A stretch of DNA of 64,000 nucleotides from Anopheles merus (GCF_017562075.2 NC_054082.1:21460927-21524926), one strand, 5' to 3'; shown: positions 1-11,965, counted from the stretch's first letter. Notes: generated by a model not told the origin, from the sequence alone. Translations and numbers: made by a program.

Positions 1-157
1 GAGTGCCGCGCGAGACGGGCAACGCGGCCGGATACTGCACGTAGTTGTCCACCCACTCCTGCAGATTTTCATCGTCACGCCGGAACGGGTAGGTGCCGAG
101 CGTGATCGGTATCCGGATAGCTTCCTGGCGCTCCATCAAGTTCGGCTCGACCAGCAC
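1..157 (-). CDS. Arrestin-domain gene, coding exon 4 (cut by window edge)
   Basis: 52 complete codons beginning VLVEPNLMERQEAIRIPITL, matching the 'PI.lGt.P' region near the end of arrestin C domains. It is open to the window edge. Confidence 0.9.
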   Translation of the reverse strand, partial: MLVEPNLMERQEAIRIPITLGTYPFRRDDENLQEWVDNYVQYPAALPVSRGT

Positions 158-3100
158 CTGAGATGAGGAACACAATGGATGGTATGAGTTGTTGGGGCGC
201 TGGTGGTGGTTGTTAACTAAAACATCAACATCAATCTATTATTTATATTTAACTAACAACATACAGTGAAATCTCTCTAAGATGTAGTTTCTTCAAGATG
301 AATTGTTTCTTTTAGAAGAACATTTTGACGGTCCCTTCATGTTCCATACATTTTATGTCTGTGCAAGATGAATATCTCTCCAAGGCAAATATCCTTGAAG
401 CTGCATATGCGATTTGGCAGCCGAAGTTCTCTGAGATGAATTTTTGGATGATGGTTCGTTTAAAATATTGGTCAAAGGATGCCATGATTTTCTAGTGGTT
501 TCTTGAATACTACATAGCAAAGTGTATGAAGATCAGGTGGTCTCGTCCCATACAAATTGACAACTAATTTCGGAATCAAGAAAAGCTCCTTTTGACAGAA
601 TCGGTAAAATGAATTTCCATAGGAACGGCTCGCTTTGTTCTTAGCAATACATACGTAGTACACATTGGTGTCCTCATCGACGGCATTCTTTTGATCCAAA
701 AATGGATTTTAATTAGTTCAGATTTGGTTTAGCTTACAATAAGAAATGTTTGGAGCGCTTTTTAAAGTATTTCATAGCAAATAACGAAGATTCTAAGATT
801 GTTTGTGTATAGGGCAAGTCGTCAGAAAGCTTGTTTGGGGAAATGTTTTCACCCATGCTGTAAAAAAGTGACGTTCAACTTTTGCTATAAAAAACAGGCT
901 ATGAGACCACTGATCTTCATACACTTTGATGAATATCTTCAAGTAGATTCATCTTAGGAAATTTCACTGTAGTTTAGAGAGCAATTTACGTAAATCGAGT
1001 TTTCTCGACTTTCTAGTTTAATTATACGGAACAGTAATGCTAACATGAATGCATGGTAGTAGCTACTGGAAGCTGTTTGGAATATGGAGAGGTTTTTGAG
1101 GTAGCTTAGGATGACAATAGGTGAATTAGAGTTTGGATGATTAGGGGAAATAATTGAAGTTACATGCAACCAAAAGCCTTTACAGTAATAATGTGCTAAT
1201 GAATGAAACGCGGAGCCGAATGATAGAAAACTGTTGCAGGCATCAGTGGTAAAAGATCATCGTTTTATGCTGTAAGGTTATCCAATCTCAAAGAGCACAT
1301 CGTATGCACAAGGTATAAACGATATTATATTGTTATTACGTTGTTTTTGTATAAACAATGTGACAGGAGCAGCGTTTACCACGTAAGTCTATTCTTCTCA
1401 TCTGTTCCACAATATTGTAGTACAGCTGTTGCCACGGATGCCAAGGGAAGTCCACAATAGTGCAAGTTATAATACAATTTGTCCTTTTAACTTTGATAAC
1501 TTTTAAACCTCATTTCGTTACGAAAATACTAACTGAATATAATACATTTTCCACAGCTTTCTTTAAGTGATTTTGTTAATTTCCTATTAATAAAGTAACA
1601 AAAAAAACCCCTATTTATTTCATTCATAGCAAAATCATCGCGGGCTACATGTTGGGCACCTGGGTATAGACTCTTGACTTTGGAGACCCCTGGTATAGAC
1701 TCAAGATGTTAATGGCGGGTAAGTAAACATAGCCAAACCGATTCTGAGTTAGTCTGTGGCGCAGTATACTTACACACACGCTGTACTGCACCTTGATCAG
1801 GTGGCAACCGAGCAGATTGGTCGGCGGCAGTGGCGGCACCGTCAGATGCCCATTCTGCAGCACGTCGCGTCCACCGGACTTTATTTTATCACGCACAACT
1901 GCATCCAGCTCACGGCGCTCCTGATGCACCAGCTTACCGTGCACAAAGTATTTTACCGTCTGGTAGGGGTTTCGGCATTTCGAGGCAAATGAAGTGGAGC
2001 AGGATGAAATGGAAAGGGAAGAGAAAGAAGCATTACAACGGCAGTACTATTCCATCCGTCCCGTACAAACGAGACCTTCCCTATTCCTGCCATAACGGGC
2101 TCGAGGGTTACTTGGATCAGATTTGTACGAGTCTTGCACGAACAGTCCAGGCTAACAATTTTAAGCCTTGGCCATTCGTGATCAACAGTTAATTCATCCA
2201 TTACAGAGGTTTTTGATATGATCTTATAAAGTAGGCATACTTTCTGGGCATTAATTGTGACATTAAGTGAACCTTGTATGCTTTGTTTGTGCTTTAACAG
2301 ATTGTCACCCAACGTCACAGAGTGTCCAGAAAGTGTGCTAAAATTATCAGAAACGCTGAAAACCCCTGTATTACTGCTTTGTCATTTACGGCACAGCTAA
2401 GTCAGTAAGTTAGTAAGCTAAGTGGGACAAAACTAATTCTGAAACAAAACTGCTTCTCAATCTGACCACCATTCTGTAAAACGGTTTACAACAACCGCCA
2501 AAAGCCCTAACACAGCACAATAAAACCATTGTGTGTGGTTAAAATGATTCTCCAGCCGCGCGTCCATAAACAAAAATGTCCAAACTTTGATACCCGTTTT
2601 GACCATATAACGTGACAACTCAAACCCGTATGCATGGCCCCCAAGCAAACCTACTAACCAACGCTTGGAGCGCGTGGGACGAACAACCTTACCTCGATGA
2701 GTGCATACTTGAGCAGCTTCACGGTCACATTCGTACGGTTGTGAACCTCGCCGGTAAGCAGAATGCTCTCGCCAGGCACGTACGCCCGCTTGTCCAGTCC
2801 CACGTTGCAGCGCACCGTGCCGCCAATGTAACCGACGCCTACGCGATGATCGACGTTCGCCTCAAGCGGGCTCTAGCAGGCGAAACACAACAGACAGCAA
2901 GCGGGAATTAGCGACTTTCCGTTTACGTATACCAACCATGACCAACACACGCACACACACACAATCACACGACTTACGCTCATGATCGGCACCTCCAGGT
3001 TTAAATCGATGGGATTCAGCACGATGAACACCTGCTGGTTTTTGTGCGTGATGCCGGACGTTTCCTGCAGGCTGGTCTTGCAATAGTACTGCACCCAACC

Positions 3101-3433
3101 GTGCCGGCCGAGAAAGGTGGACGGGAGCGAGACGGGCAGCCCCAGCTTGAACGGGAAGCAGTGGATGCCGGGCGACAGCAGGATCGGCTTGTTGTCGAAA
3201 TCGTCCAGCAGCTTCATGCGGAAGTCGATGTAGTTTTCCTTATCGTACGACTTGTCACGCCGCCCCTTCGGCACGTGCACGGTACACTCACCCAGCACGT
3301 GAAAGTGCAGCCCGAGGACGGCGGTGTCGGCCTGCGTTTCGAGCAGCACTCGCCCGGACAGTACCTGGCCGGGAAGGTACAGCAGGGCGCCACGGTCGAG
3401 GATGATTTGGAATTTGGTCAACTTTTTCGACAT
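1..3433 (-). CDS. Arrestin domain-containing protein (ARRDC/TXNIP-like), 3' end beyond window
   Basis: Alpha-arrestin family adaptor; relatives link plasma-membrane cargo to ubiquitin ligases and endosomal sorting. Four coding exons can be joined: 3433-2978, 2872-2693, 1959-1774 and 157-1 (continuing off the window). All three internal junctions are phase 0 with GT donors and AG acceptors. That gives 326 complete codons. The arrestin N fold covers about residues 5-150 (KFQIILDRG, YLPGQVLSGRVLLE, LPSTFLGRHGWVQYYCK). The arrestin C fold starts near 165 (GYIGGTVRCNVGLDKRAYVPGE) and reaches ITLGTYPF in the last visible exon. I chose the ATG at 3433 (MSKKLTKF), the usual ARRDC start. An in-frame ATG at 3556 would add a leucine-rich 41-residue leader that the family lacks. 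PPxY ligase-binding motifs, if present, would lie off the window. Family assignment is confident; the ortholog is not determined. Confidence 0.92.
158..1773 (-). other. Arrestin-domain gene, intron 3 (hosts a MITE)
   Basis: 1.6-kb intron. The 264-969 part is a TIR element, listed separately. The rest is AT-rich with no coding signal on either strand. Confidence 0.75.
264..969. mobile_element. 706-bp pogo/Tc1-mariner-type MITE with TA target duplication
   Basis: The left end CAGTGAAATCTCTCTAAGATG (from 264) matches the inverted right end CAGTGAAATTTCCTAAGATG (from 969 leftwards). The imperfect TIR runs about 42 bp. TA dinucleotides flank both sides (262-263 and 970-971), as expected of Tc1/mariner/pogo insertions. 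A 27-nt segment at 518-544 recurs inverted at 902-927, so the subterminal parts are also repeated. No transposase is visible; a 75-codon ORF on the minus strand (699-472) matches nothing I recognise. Superfamily assignment is inferred from TIR and TA duplication only. Confidence 0.7.
1774..1959 (-). CDS. Arrestin-domain gene, coding exon 3
   Basis: 62 codons from TVKYFVHGKLVHQER to IKVQYSVC, the middle of the arrestin C domain. The donor GTAAGT lies at 1768-1773. Both ends are phase 0. Confidence 0.92.
1960..2692 (-). other. Arrestin-domain gene, intron 2
   Basis: 733-bp intron, AT-rich, with no repeat or coding signal that I can identify. Confidence 0.7.
2693..2872 (-). CDS. Arrestin-domain gene, coding exon 2
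   Basis: 60 codons starting SPLEANVDHRVG and ending KLLKYALIE. It opens the arrestin C domain. The acceptor CTAG precedes 2872 and the donor GTAAGG follows 2693. Both ends are phase 0. Confidence 0.93.
2978..3433 (-). CDS. Arrestin-domain gene, coding exon 1
   Basis: 152 codons carrying nearly the whole arrestin N domain. The donor GTAAGT lies at 2972-2977, after the codons for VPIMS, phase 0. The following intron is only 105 bp and contains a short CA tract. Confidence 0.93.
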
Positions 3434-4387
3434 CGTCGTCGTCGGGATGTTGGATGTTTGGACGGCTCGGCGGGATACGGCGACGATGGTTCGTGCTCCT
3501 ATAGCTCCCTCTGCTCTACCCAATAAAAACACCAACAATAACAACAAGCGTAACACGTCTGTTACGAATCTCCGAACCAGCAGTAACAGACGGCGGAACT
3601 TTTTAAACGCACGGTGTTTCGTGAACGAATCTGAATCCGAACTGAAATGAAACGCGCGTCATGGTGCTGCTCGGCTCTGATGAGAATTCTGAACGGCAGC
3701 GGCGGTGGGCGTTCACGGCACAGCTGATGCTGCCTACCTGTGCGAGCCGCGACCGGGTGCCGTCGGCTGGAATAATCTAAATGAGAAAATAGCAATAGAA
3801 GAGCGAAGAGTTTAATTCATTCCTACCGCCACCACGACCGACCGACCGTTGGGATCCTGGGTTAATAAGGTGTAGTAATTAAAAAGCTACTGGCGGTTGC
3901 TAATCATGCCAAATGGATTTTATTCCCCTTGCGTAACGATTCCACTTCCACTGCTTTCGAATTGCTGCTGCGTAGGGATTCTACAATGTCCAATATCCAC
4001 TGCTCAATTGAGTGAGTTTGGATTGAAGGTGCGATTAAAATTAACGCACCCGTGAAGGTTGATTCATTTTTTTGTGTTACGTCCCTTACCGATCTGCTCT
4101 AAAGAACATGTTCTTGAATTCATTTATAAATTTGAATTTAGCTTCACCAATAGCGTACATTTCAATGAATGAATTGCAATCGTTTATTATGCTGATTGGA
4201 GTTTTGTACGAGAATCTACATACTTTTGATGGCTCAGACAGCTTTGCATTGTGTTATCGTATTGATAAGGGTATTGTTTTGTAAGCAGCACTGTATAGAT
4301 ACATATTTGAACATTTTGAATAATTTCAACAATTTTATCAATATTTTAATATTTTAATCAATATAATAACAAAAATGGCGTAAACTG

Positions 4388-4447
4388 CTTGGTCGCAAAC
4401 TTCTTAGGCGCAAATTTCTTGGTCGCAAACATGTTAGTCGCTGCAGA
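4388..4447. repeat. Diverged 15-bp tandem repeat, about four copies
   Basis: Units resembling CTTGGTCGCAAACTT follow one another at 15-bp spacing (CTTGGTCGC, CTTAGGCGC, CTTGGTCGC, GTTAGTCGC). Because the period is a multiple of three, a short minus-strand ORF reads through it as repeated Leu-Arg units. I take that ORF to be fortuitous. Confidence 0.6.
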
Positions 4448-4614
4448 TATATTGAATCACTTGTTGTGATGAAAAAGATTTGCCGCACATTCTGCAGATA
4501 GGCGTTTTTATAGAGAAAGTCCCGACTTTTTAACCACAAGTTGATGTACTGTCGTCCCATGCGCCACAGATTAAGCTTAAACGACTGGAAGATCGAACAT
4601 CCATAGAGGAAAAC

Positions 4615-4938
4615 ATGGTTTGCTCAATAGATGGCGTATTACCACCGACAAACCGACGTGACACTGGCGTTACAAAAGTGTCCCACACGAAAGTACTGTC
4701 ATTTACCAGTGAGGCGATTGCTTCTGTCAAAGTAAACTCTGTTCACTGCTGCTTCGATGTAAATAACTTTTCTAAATACAAATTGCGAAGGAAGTGTGAG
4801 GCAAGATTTTGTGAGAATTATTGGACAAAACACCCAGGAAAATCATTTTATAAGTTTCCAAATCAATGCAAAAGATGTGAGAAGTACATAAAACAATACG
4901 CATTGGAATTTGCGAAGAAAAACAAAAAGGGGATTTAG
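4615..4938 (+). pseudogene. Possible THAP-like zinc-finger fragment (transposon relic?)
   Basis: A 107-codon ORF whose second half has C-x4-C followed by SFYKFP and a basic KRCEKY stretch, ending at a stop soon after. This resembles the first half of a THAP (C2CH) DNA-binding domain, the fold used by P-element transposases and several cellular proteins. The second half, with the C-x2-H pair, is missing. It lies within decayed repeats and overlaps a 30-bp inverted repeat pair, which favours a transposon relic over a host gene. The motif is short, so it could be chance. Confidence 0.3.
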
Positions 4939-5080
4939 CAGTTTCTTCTCTGTGTCAGTGTAGTAAGCGAATCATTATAGAGATGGCGCTAGTGTTTAAC
5001 GTATTTTCATTTGAAATAAGGAGACAACATTTGAAGATCATTTTGTTCGAAGTGTCAAGTCGGTTTGTCGGTGGTATTAC
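4636..5080. repeat. 30-bp inverted repeat pair enclosing about 385 bp
   Basis: 4636-4665 (core CCACCGACAAACCGAC) is repeated in inverted orientation at 5051-5080, with 28 of 30 positions matching by eye. It could be the terminal repeats of a small DNA transposon or MITE. I found no convincing target duplication outside the repeats. Confidence 0.6.
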
Positions 5081-5183
5081 AACTCATCATTACATTGCTG
5101 TCCTTTTCTTGCTGTGTTTCGACAAGTTTCATCTAATCCTGACCTATATAGCTTCTAAATTTTCGAGCAAAAATCTATCTGAA

Positions 5184-5755
5184 TGGTCGTGTGGCTAGAC
5201 ACGTGGGTATCAACACCAACGACCATTACTCAAATCTCACTTGCTTCAATGCTGGTGATTTACATTGGAGTTTAGTATTTAAACAATCGTATCGCCGTTC
5301 TAGTTCTAGCGATGCATAACTTCAATGAGAAAATCTATATCAGTACAGAGGGAAAGAGGAAGCTCTCGAAGCGAGGAAAGCGCTCCACTGGTTGGGTATC
5401 CCACTAATAGATAACAGATGGCGCCACTAGCTTTTTGCTATTTTTAGAATGCATGAGTCGTTTGCCGTCTGCTTAACGAAGTCTGTCTATATTCCGTTTA
5501 CGTTCAAAGCCTGAGTCGTTTAGAACCTGTTTAGTGGTCGTTTAGAGGATTTGTGGCACTTGGGAACACCAACGATCAATACAATCAATTCTCAATTGTC
5601 ATTTACTTGTGCACAGATAGTTCATATAGAAATTAAGTATTTAAACAACAGTATTGCCGTTGTAGTTCTAGCGATTCAAAACTTCAATGCGAAACCGTAC
5701 CACAGTACAAAGCGCAGATGAAAGCTGTCAATGTGAGGAAAGCTGGTTACGTATT
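5184..5755. repeat. Two diverged direct repeats of about 215 bp
   Basis: About 5184-5397 and 5534-5755 align in the same orientation. Shared landmarks are ACACCAACGA, AGTATTTAAACAA, TAGTTCTAGCGAT and AGTACA, in the same order and at similar spacing. The copies differ by many substitutions and small indels, so the duplication is old. No coding potential is seen. Confidence 0.65.
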
Positions 5756-6389
5756 AGCATCGAAACGGTGAGGGCAACGATAGTAGTTAAGCAAATTTTC
5801 AATGTCACGAAAAAGTCTAGCGAAAATCTTCAAAAAATCACTCTTTAAAGCGTACACTTAAAAGTAAATAAAAATGTTACCTGAACACTTGTTGTTTTTT
5901 TTTTAAATCCTATGCCTCTTTTTTGAAGATGGCGTGGAGGCGTCCATCATTAAATACTAATAAATATTGATTAAAACATTGATAATAGGTAGGTAGGAAT
6001 TTATTTAATCCTTTTTTTAGTTATTTTTTTTTAATTCATTTTCATTTAAATTTTAAAATAAAAAAAATCTTTATTTAGTAGCATGTTATGCTTCATAATT
6101 GAACAAAAAAATCATGATCATAAAATACTCAAATATTATCAATTTTATTAAAAATCATTTGCGGTAAGATCATTGTGGTGCTTGTCACATGCTGCAAAAC
6201 ACGCAGAAACTTATTTGTACACCTAGTATTAACGCCTTTTTTGAACCCTTGCCGTTGCTTGGGCTTCTTACGTCAATCGATGACGTGCGACGAACCGTCA
6301 AACTCGATAAACGTCATTCGGTGCGAAAACTTTCGTTCCAAAACAAATCCGAACTTCCCCCGAGCAGTTAGTTGTTATTCTGTTTCTCT

Positions 6390-7297
6390 ATGAGATTAAC
6401 GCTGCTGAGAAGAATGTCGTTCGTAGATCTTGCGTGTAAGTAGCAAACGATTTTGTGGTTTGTTGGCCTGTTTTCTAATTGCTGCTATTTTCCATTCTAG
6501 CGCTCAGAATAAAGTACAAGTCGGAGAAGGAGATCTTTCTAGAATCCAGCATCGAGCGAAAGGAACCGATAAGCCTATTTCGCAAGTGGATGCAAGATGC
6601 CGTCGAAACTCCAGAAATCATCGAACCTAACGCTATGTGCTTGGCAACAGCAACAAAGTAAGAGAACAATTGAAAATCGTACATCCGCTTATCTCACTCG
6701 TGGGTAGGGTCTGTGGTTACGATGCGATAGACTGATAACGTTATTCTCGCCACTCTTCTTCGCCGCAAACGCAGGGATGCTGTACCGTCGGCACGGTTTG
6801 TGCTGCTGAAAGATGTTACCGAGGAAGGCTTTACGTTCTTTACCAACTACGAAAGCCGCAAGGCGGACGAGCTGGCCGAGAATCCCAACGTGGCCCTTGC
6901 CTTCTACTGGCTACCGTTGAGACGGTCCGTCCGCATCGAGGGTACGGCCGAGCGTATATCGCGCGAAGCGTCGGAAACCTATTTCCATCAGCGGCCGCGC
7001 GCCAGCCAAATCGGTGCCCTGGCCAGCCCGCAGAGCCAACCGATACCGAGCCGGGAGTTTTTGGACAAAAAGGAAAAGGCCATCAAAGAGGAGCTCGGAC
7101 CGGACACGGAAGTGCCCCTGCCGAACTGGGGCGGCTACATGGTACGCCCGAAAGCGATCGAATTTTGGCAGGGACAGACAAACCGTCTGCACGATCGCAT
7201 CCGGTTCCGTAAGGCGCTTAAGGAGGGCGAAGCTGTCGATGGAACGCTGCTGCACCAAGGTGAGGAAGGGTGGGTGTACGAACGGCTGGCACCATAG
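6390..7297 (+). CDS. Pyridoxamine 5'-phosphate oxidase (PNPO)
   Basis: FMN enzyme that oxidises pyridoxine or pyridoxamine 5'-phosphate to pyridoxal 5'-phosphate, the last step of vitamin B6 salvage; normally cytosolic. Exons 6390-6435, 6501-6657 and 6775-7297 join in phase (1, then 2) with GT-AG introns of 65 and 117 bp, giving 241 residues, close to the usual animal length of about 260. Family hallmarks are in order: ANAMCLATATKDAVPSARFV, FTNYESRKADEL, FYWLPLRRSVRIEG, YFHQRPRASQIGA, WGGYMVRP, and the C-terminal signature EFWQGQTNRLHDRI, ending YERLAP as in human PNPO. The start MRLTLLRRMSF is the only upstream ATG in frame in exon 1 besides an internal Met9; either could initiate. Fly ortholog: sugarlethal (from memory). 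Confidence 0.95.
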
Positions 7298-7582
7298 ACA
7301 GCCGGAACTGGTCGCCGCAATCGAGCGACGGAAGGAGAAAGCAAAAGTCTTCCAACAATCGATAAGAAATACCTGGGCCACTTAGTGGTGTCCTGCATTT
7401 TTGTTTTCGGATATTTTGTAAGCAAGAACAAAAAACAACCTCACTGAACTACACACACATTTTGGTTTCCGGAACAATGTTAAACCGGGTTTTCTTTGTT
7501 TGTTAGTTTGCTTGTAAGGATTCCTGTTCGACCAGTGGGTAGGGAAAACAAGTCTGTGTTTGACATCGCTTATTTAAATTAC

Positions 7583-7588
7583 AATAAA
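7583..7588 (+). terminator. Candidate polyadenylation signal of the PNPO gene
   Basis: AATAAA about 285 bp after the PNPO stop codon. Cleavage would fall near 7600-7620, where the sequence turns T/G-rich. This is motif evidence only. Confidence 0.4.
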
Positions 7589-9142
7589 ACCTGTGGGTTT
7601 GTTGCAAAACCACGCTCGGAACGCTTCTGCTGTCTGTCTGTCCTCTGCTCTGCGTTAAGGTTGTAACAGTGTTAAATCTCGGGAACAAGTAGTATCCCAT
7701 TCGAATAAGAAGTAAGAGCGGTAAAACCGTCTACAACAGAGGCGAGATGTTGTTTGAACGGGTTTGTGGGTTCCGGTGCAAGAATTCACCCTCGCACTAA
7801 TGCTAACTACCTCTCATTCTGCAGTGGCTGTGGTACTATTTATGCCGATTTTGCAATCATTTTCATTTTACCAATTGGGTAGAAAATTAAACTGTCTTTT
7901 TTTTAAGGGAGAAGGCGCACTGCACCCCTCAGTAAACTTGTATGAATGAGTAAAAAAGTCGCTTACGTTACTTTTGTATTATTCGTTTTTCGTGTGTCGT
8001 ACGACACATTGTTTTCTTTCAAATAATTCCCAAAACGAACCACTTTAGAATGTGGGAGAGATGTGTGTAAGTGTTTGAATATTGTTGCTTCCAATCTGGC
8101 AATTTTGTCTTTGCTCGAAAAAGGTGGGTATAAAGATTTAAAGAATGCAAAATATCACAGATGTACATTCGTGAAGGAAACTTTCATTTTTGTTTTGTTC
8201 GTTTTTGTTATGTGTGCAGTTAGCGGTAAAGATTGGTACAAAATGCAAGTAAGGAAGCTTCGCTGCATGTATGGAACGTTGCATCAGCACAAGTTACTTT
8301 AAAAAAACGTAGCAAAACAAGAACCATTGTATGCTATTATTAATCCATCAGAGTGTATGGCGGTTAATTGTACGAAATGTGTGCTTTGTAAGGATTTATG
8401 TTTGTCGTATTTAACAGCAGCAGCTGCTCGTATTACATTACATTTTACATACGGATACTAATATATGTGCACTAACACAATCACACACGCACACACCGTT
8501 GTGTAAACTGGTTCCTACTCGCTACCTCTAAACAGTATGCTGCTCATCTCAATATAGGGAAATGGAACCAAAATAAACCACGTTTATTTTAGTTTGTTTG
8601 AGATCTTCTGGATTTTTGCTATGTGTTTAGATCAAATAAACATAAAACATAAACCAACTCAAATTCTACTAAATAGACGTGGCTAATCTTAACTGAATTT
8701 GTGATTTCTAAACAATTATTAAATAACCTTTAACTGTTTCGTGTAAAAGACACAACTCAAGGAGGCTTATATAAATTCGAAAAGAGAGACTATTAGCCAT
8801 TTGTTTAACATTAAAATACGCAAGATTAGGCGAATAAAACGACAAACTTGTTATTGCGCTACAGCACGCAAAACCAAAAAGCAAATAAAGTATTATAATT
8901 TAACATTTTTTCTAATAAACCATCACTATTTGCACACTTATTGATAAGAGAAGCCAAATTTTGCAAAGTCTGCGTCAAACATACCACACCTTGCGGATAC
9001 AATTTTAAGAACATGCATAGAACCATGTGGTGTTAACGTACTGTCAAACTGCTCAAACCATAGTAATTTGATGTGCAAACTTTAAAAAAGGGAGTTGAAA
9101 TATTTTTTCTTAAAAAATAAAGACAAATAAATTTACAGAATA

Positions 9143-9446
9143 CAGTGGGATGCTGGATGAATGGTTTTCCGAATATCCGTATTTCTCAGAAACGACAGCT
9201 CAACAAAAAGGTGACATAATGTGCCGAGCGGAAAGTTTGAATAATCCACGAAAACCAATAAAATTAAAAAAATTCTAATGTTTTGCTTAAACTTAAACTT
9301 AATACATTTTTTCAAAAGATGATGGAAATTGTAAAACTTATACGAATTCGTGTATAAACAACACTCGCGGGTCTCTCATCCATGTTATTCAAGTATACGA
9401 GCGAGGTCAAGCCCCGAGTCAAGCTCGGTTAAACCACGTCCCACTG
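9143..9446. mobile_element. 304-bp MITE, pogo/Tigger-like, with TA target duplication
   Basis: It begins CAGTGGGATGCTGG at 9143, and its inverted right end reads CAGTGGGACGTGG from 9446. TA flanks both sides (9141-9142 and 9447-9448). The inner sequence GGTTAAACC next to the right end and CCGAATATCCG near the left end resemble Tigger/pogo ends. There is no coding capacity, and the TIR match beyond the first 8 bp is loose. Confidence 0.55.
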
Positions 9447-10026
9447 TATACTGTCCAATCTCCTTTTACAAAAATGTGTTCAGTTATTCGTTTAACCATG
9501 TCCTGTGTTATAGCAGTAGCTTGATTGCACTAATTCTCATGAGAGTGTTTCTATGGTTGTGTGTGTGTGTGTATGTGTGATAATGTGTACACCTTTTGGT
9601 TGGTTAATTACCCGTAGTACTCGACTGCGTTGTTGGTTGCGTTTTACAATTAGACCGAAACATAATGACGACCACAACGATGAGAAACGACACATTGATT
9701 ACATTAATTCATTCCATCTTTCTGCCTCATTCCAACTCTCTACGCCCCTTACACAGCCTTCCACTGTTAGTATGGTTGATGCATTTTATGTGGCCAGGAA
9801 TGAGCATGGCGAGTGGGGGGAGGGGGGGGGGTCAGAGGGCACAGAATCGATATAAAACTTTGATTGTGCTTGGGTTTGATTATAATGTTTTGGTTTGTCA
9901 CTTTTTGGTATTTGGTTCACTTGCTCTTCTGCTCATTGGTCTTTACAGACGAAATGGTGAAACAAATCAGCGGCAATCGAGCACTATTGGTTTGGTACGT
10001 TTGCAGGTATCTCGTCATTAAGACGC

Positions 10027-10028
<2 letters not shown>

Positions 10029-10098
<70 letters not shown>

Positions 10099-10108
10099 GG
10101 AGAGAGAG
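10029..10108. repeat. (GA)n microsatellite
   Basis: About 65 bp of near-perfect AG dinucleotides followed by an interrupted tail. Confidence 0.95.
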
Positions 10109-11964
10109 CGAGCAATTGGTCCTTACTTTTTTTTGGAAATAGTATATAGGAGCATAACTTTAAGACGATTACCTATTGCCTGCAGATTATGGTGCTGATC
10201 ATACGCTTATTCTGTTATGATTAGAAGCATCTGTCATTGGAAAAGTAAGATTTGTTTCACCATTTTAAGCAGAATCAAGAAGGCTAGTCTCTACGCTTGC
10301 TTGTCTGCTGTTCTTTTTACTGACACTGTGTCCCCGTCCTTCTCTGAAACTCCACCATACAGTCACTTCACCCATATCGGCTAAAATCTAACAATTGATT
10401 AGCTAACCATAAAACATTTATCAAACCACATCATCGCCTACATTCTCTCAGCATCATTCGTCTCCAATACATTGTCCACCACAATGCCATACACATTGTG
10501 GGCGACGCCTTCAAACTAAACCAAACCGATCAACAATAGCATCAAACAGACCATGGTGATCAAGGGATGATCGCGGATAGCAGGGGCGGTCCTGTGTCTC
10601 ATTGCTTCACAGCAGTGTGTACGGTGTTGCTTCCGCTCTAACCGTTCTCGGAATGTGCAGACTTGCCACCAGCTTGCATACAGTTTACAATTACAGCTAC
10701 AATGATACAATTAATGCCACCAGGGCAGAGGGTTACAATTTTGGTTGTGCATGTACTGCTAATTATATACCGATGCGTTATTAAGTCGCCCATTAGCCAA
10801 AAATGTCATACTGTCATTCTTGTTTTTTTTTTTGCTTCTCTATATTATTGCATCGAAATCGTTCCTCAGCTTTGTTCCGTTCCAGCTTTACTCTACAGAT
10901 TGTTGTGATAAAGCAACAAACCTGAAATTTAGCTTTTCGTCCAATTAGTTACGCTAATTTTCGTAATATTATAAGGTGAAGGAGGGGGAACATAAATGTA
11001 ATCATACAGATGACACTACCGATTGCGTTGAAACTGATCCATAATATTGCTCATAATAGTTTTTTTTGTTTGTTCACTTATACGGGCTCATGCGGCGGTG
11101 ACCGTCAACGCCGTGTAGCGTATGTATTGCTATGCTAGTAATGGTAATCGTTATGGCCTCTTGTGTTTGCTACAAACAGCAGTACGATCACGCTAGATCA
11201 CACTGATATGTAGAGTGTTGTAGAGCAAAGATCTGCACGTTTCCTTTGTCGCTTGTTTCTATTGCAATGTACTTTATGAAATGTTAAAAACTAAAACAAA
11301 ATCACAAAAGTAATGTACAAAACGGTGCCACGCTAAATCAACGCTATTCCGAACACTGATCACGCACCCCACTCGAATGATTGTTCTTGCTTACAGTACA
11401 GGGTAGCGAACACTGCGCTACTACATTACACCACTTCTTGCGTGGATTAAACGAAGAATGAAACATTCTCTTTGTCTTACTGCTCGATTTCCTTTGCTTT
11501 GTTTTGCAAATCAAATTCAAAATAGTGATTAAAAGTTGAATGCATTGTTTCTCGTTCCTTGTTTCAGCTTTTTTTTTGCATGATTTGTGTAGACTTCACA
11601 ATGTATTAACTGATTAACTTGTATGCCTTGCGCTACCGGATATCACACTACCAGAGGGAGAGACAATACTCTAACACACTTAATGCGAAACAGTAAATGA
11701 TCAACATCTATCTGTTCCATTTTAGACCTAACAAATTTGCCAATATCAGTATCAAGGATATTTGTGGGGTTTGTTTTGTTTAAAGGATTTTTTAAAGGAT
11801 AGTTATTACTTATTTGTTTCTCTTTTTTATAAGATCAATTGTTTAAATTGTTAATTTTAATCGTAGATTTTCGTAAATTTTTCACATAATTGAAACATAT
11901 CCCTTAATTCATAGGCATTATGGGTGTAACCATTCCCCCTCTAAATCTCTCTTTCTTTCTCGCA

Positions 11965-11965
<1 letters not shown>

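Larger units (their letters stand above)
3434..6389. other. Divergent intergenic region between the arrestin-domain gene and the PNPO gene
   Basis: The two genes are transcribed away from each other, so both promoters and 5' UTRs must lie here. About 3434-3830 is probably the arrestin gene's 5' UTR and promoter. 4350-5760 is a cluster of decayed repeats, listed separately. 5800-6160 is strongly AT-rich with poly-T and poly-A runs. No host gene was recognised. Confidence 0.6.

Noticed and set aside
3434..3556. Upstream in-frame Met (at 3556) with a leucine-rich leader as a signal peptide of the arrestin protein
   Set aside because: Arrestins are cytosolic and start just before the KxxKFxIxLD strand, as at 3433. 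The leader lies in probable 5' UTR.
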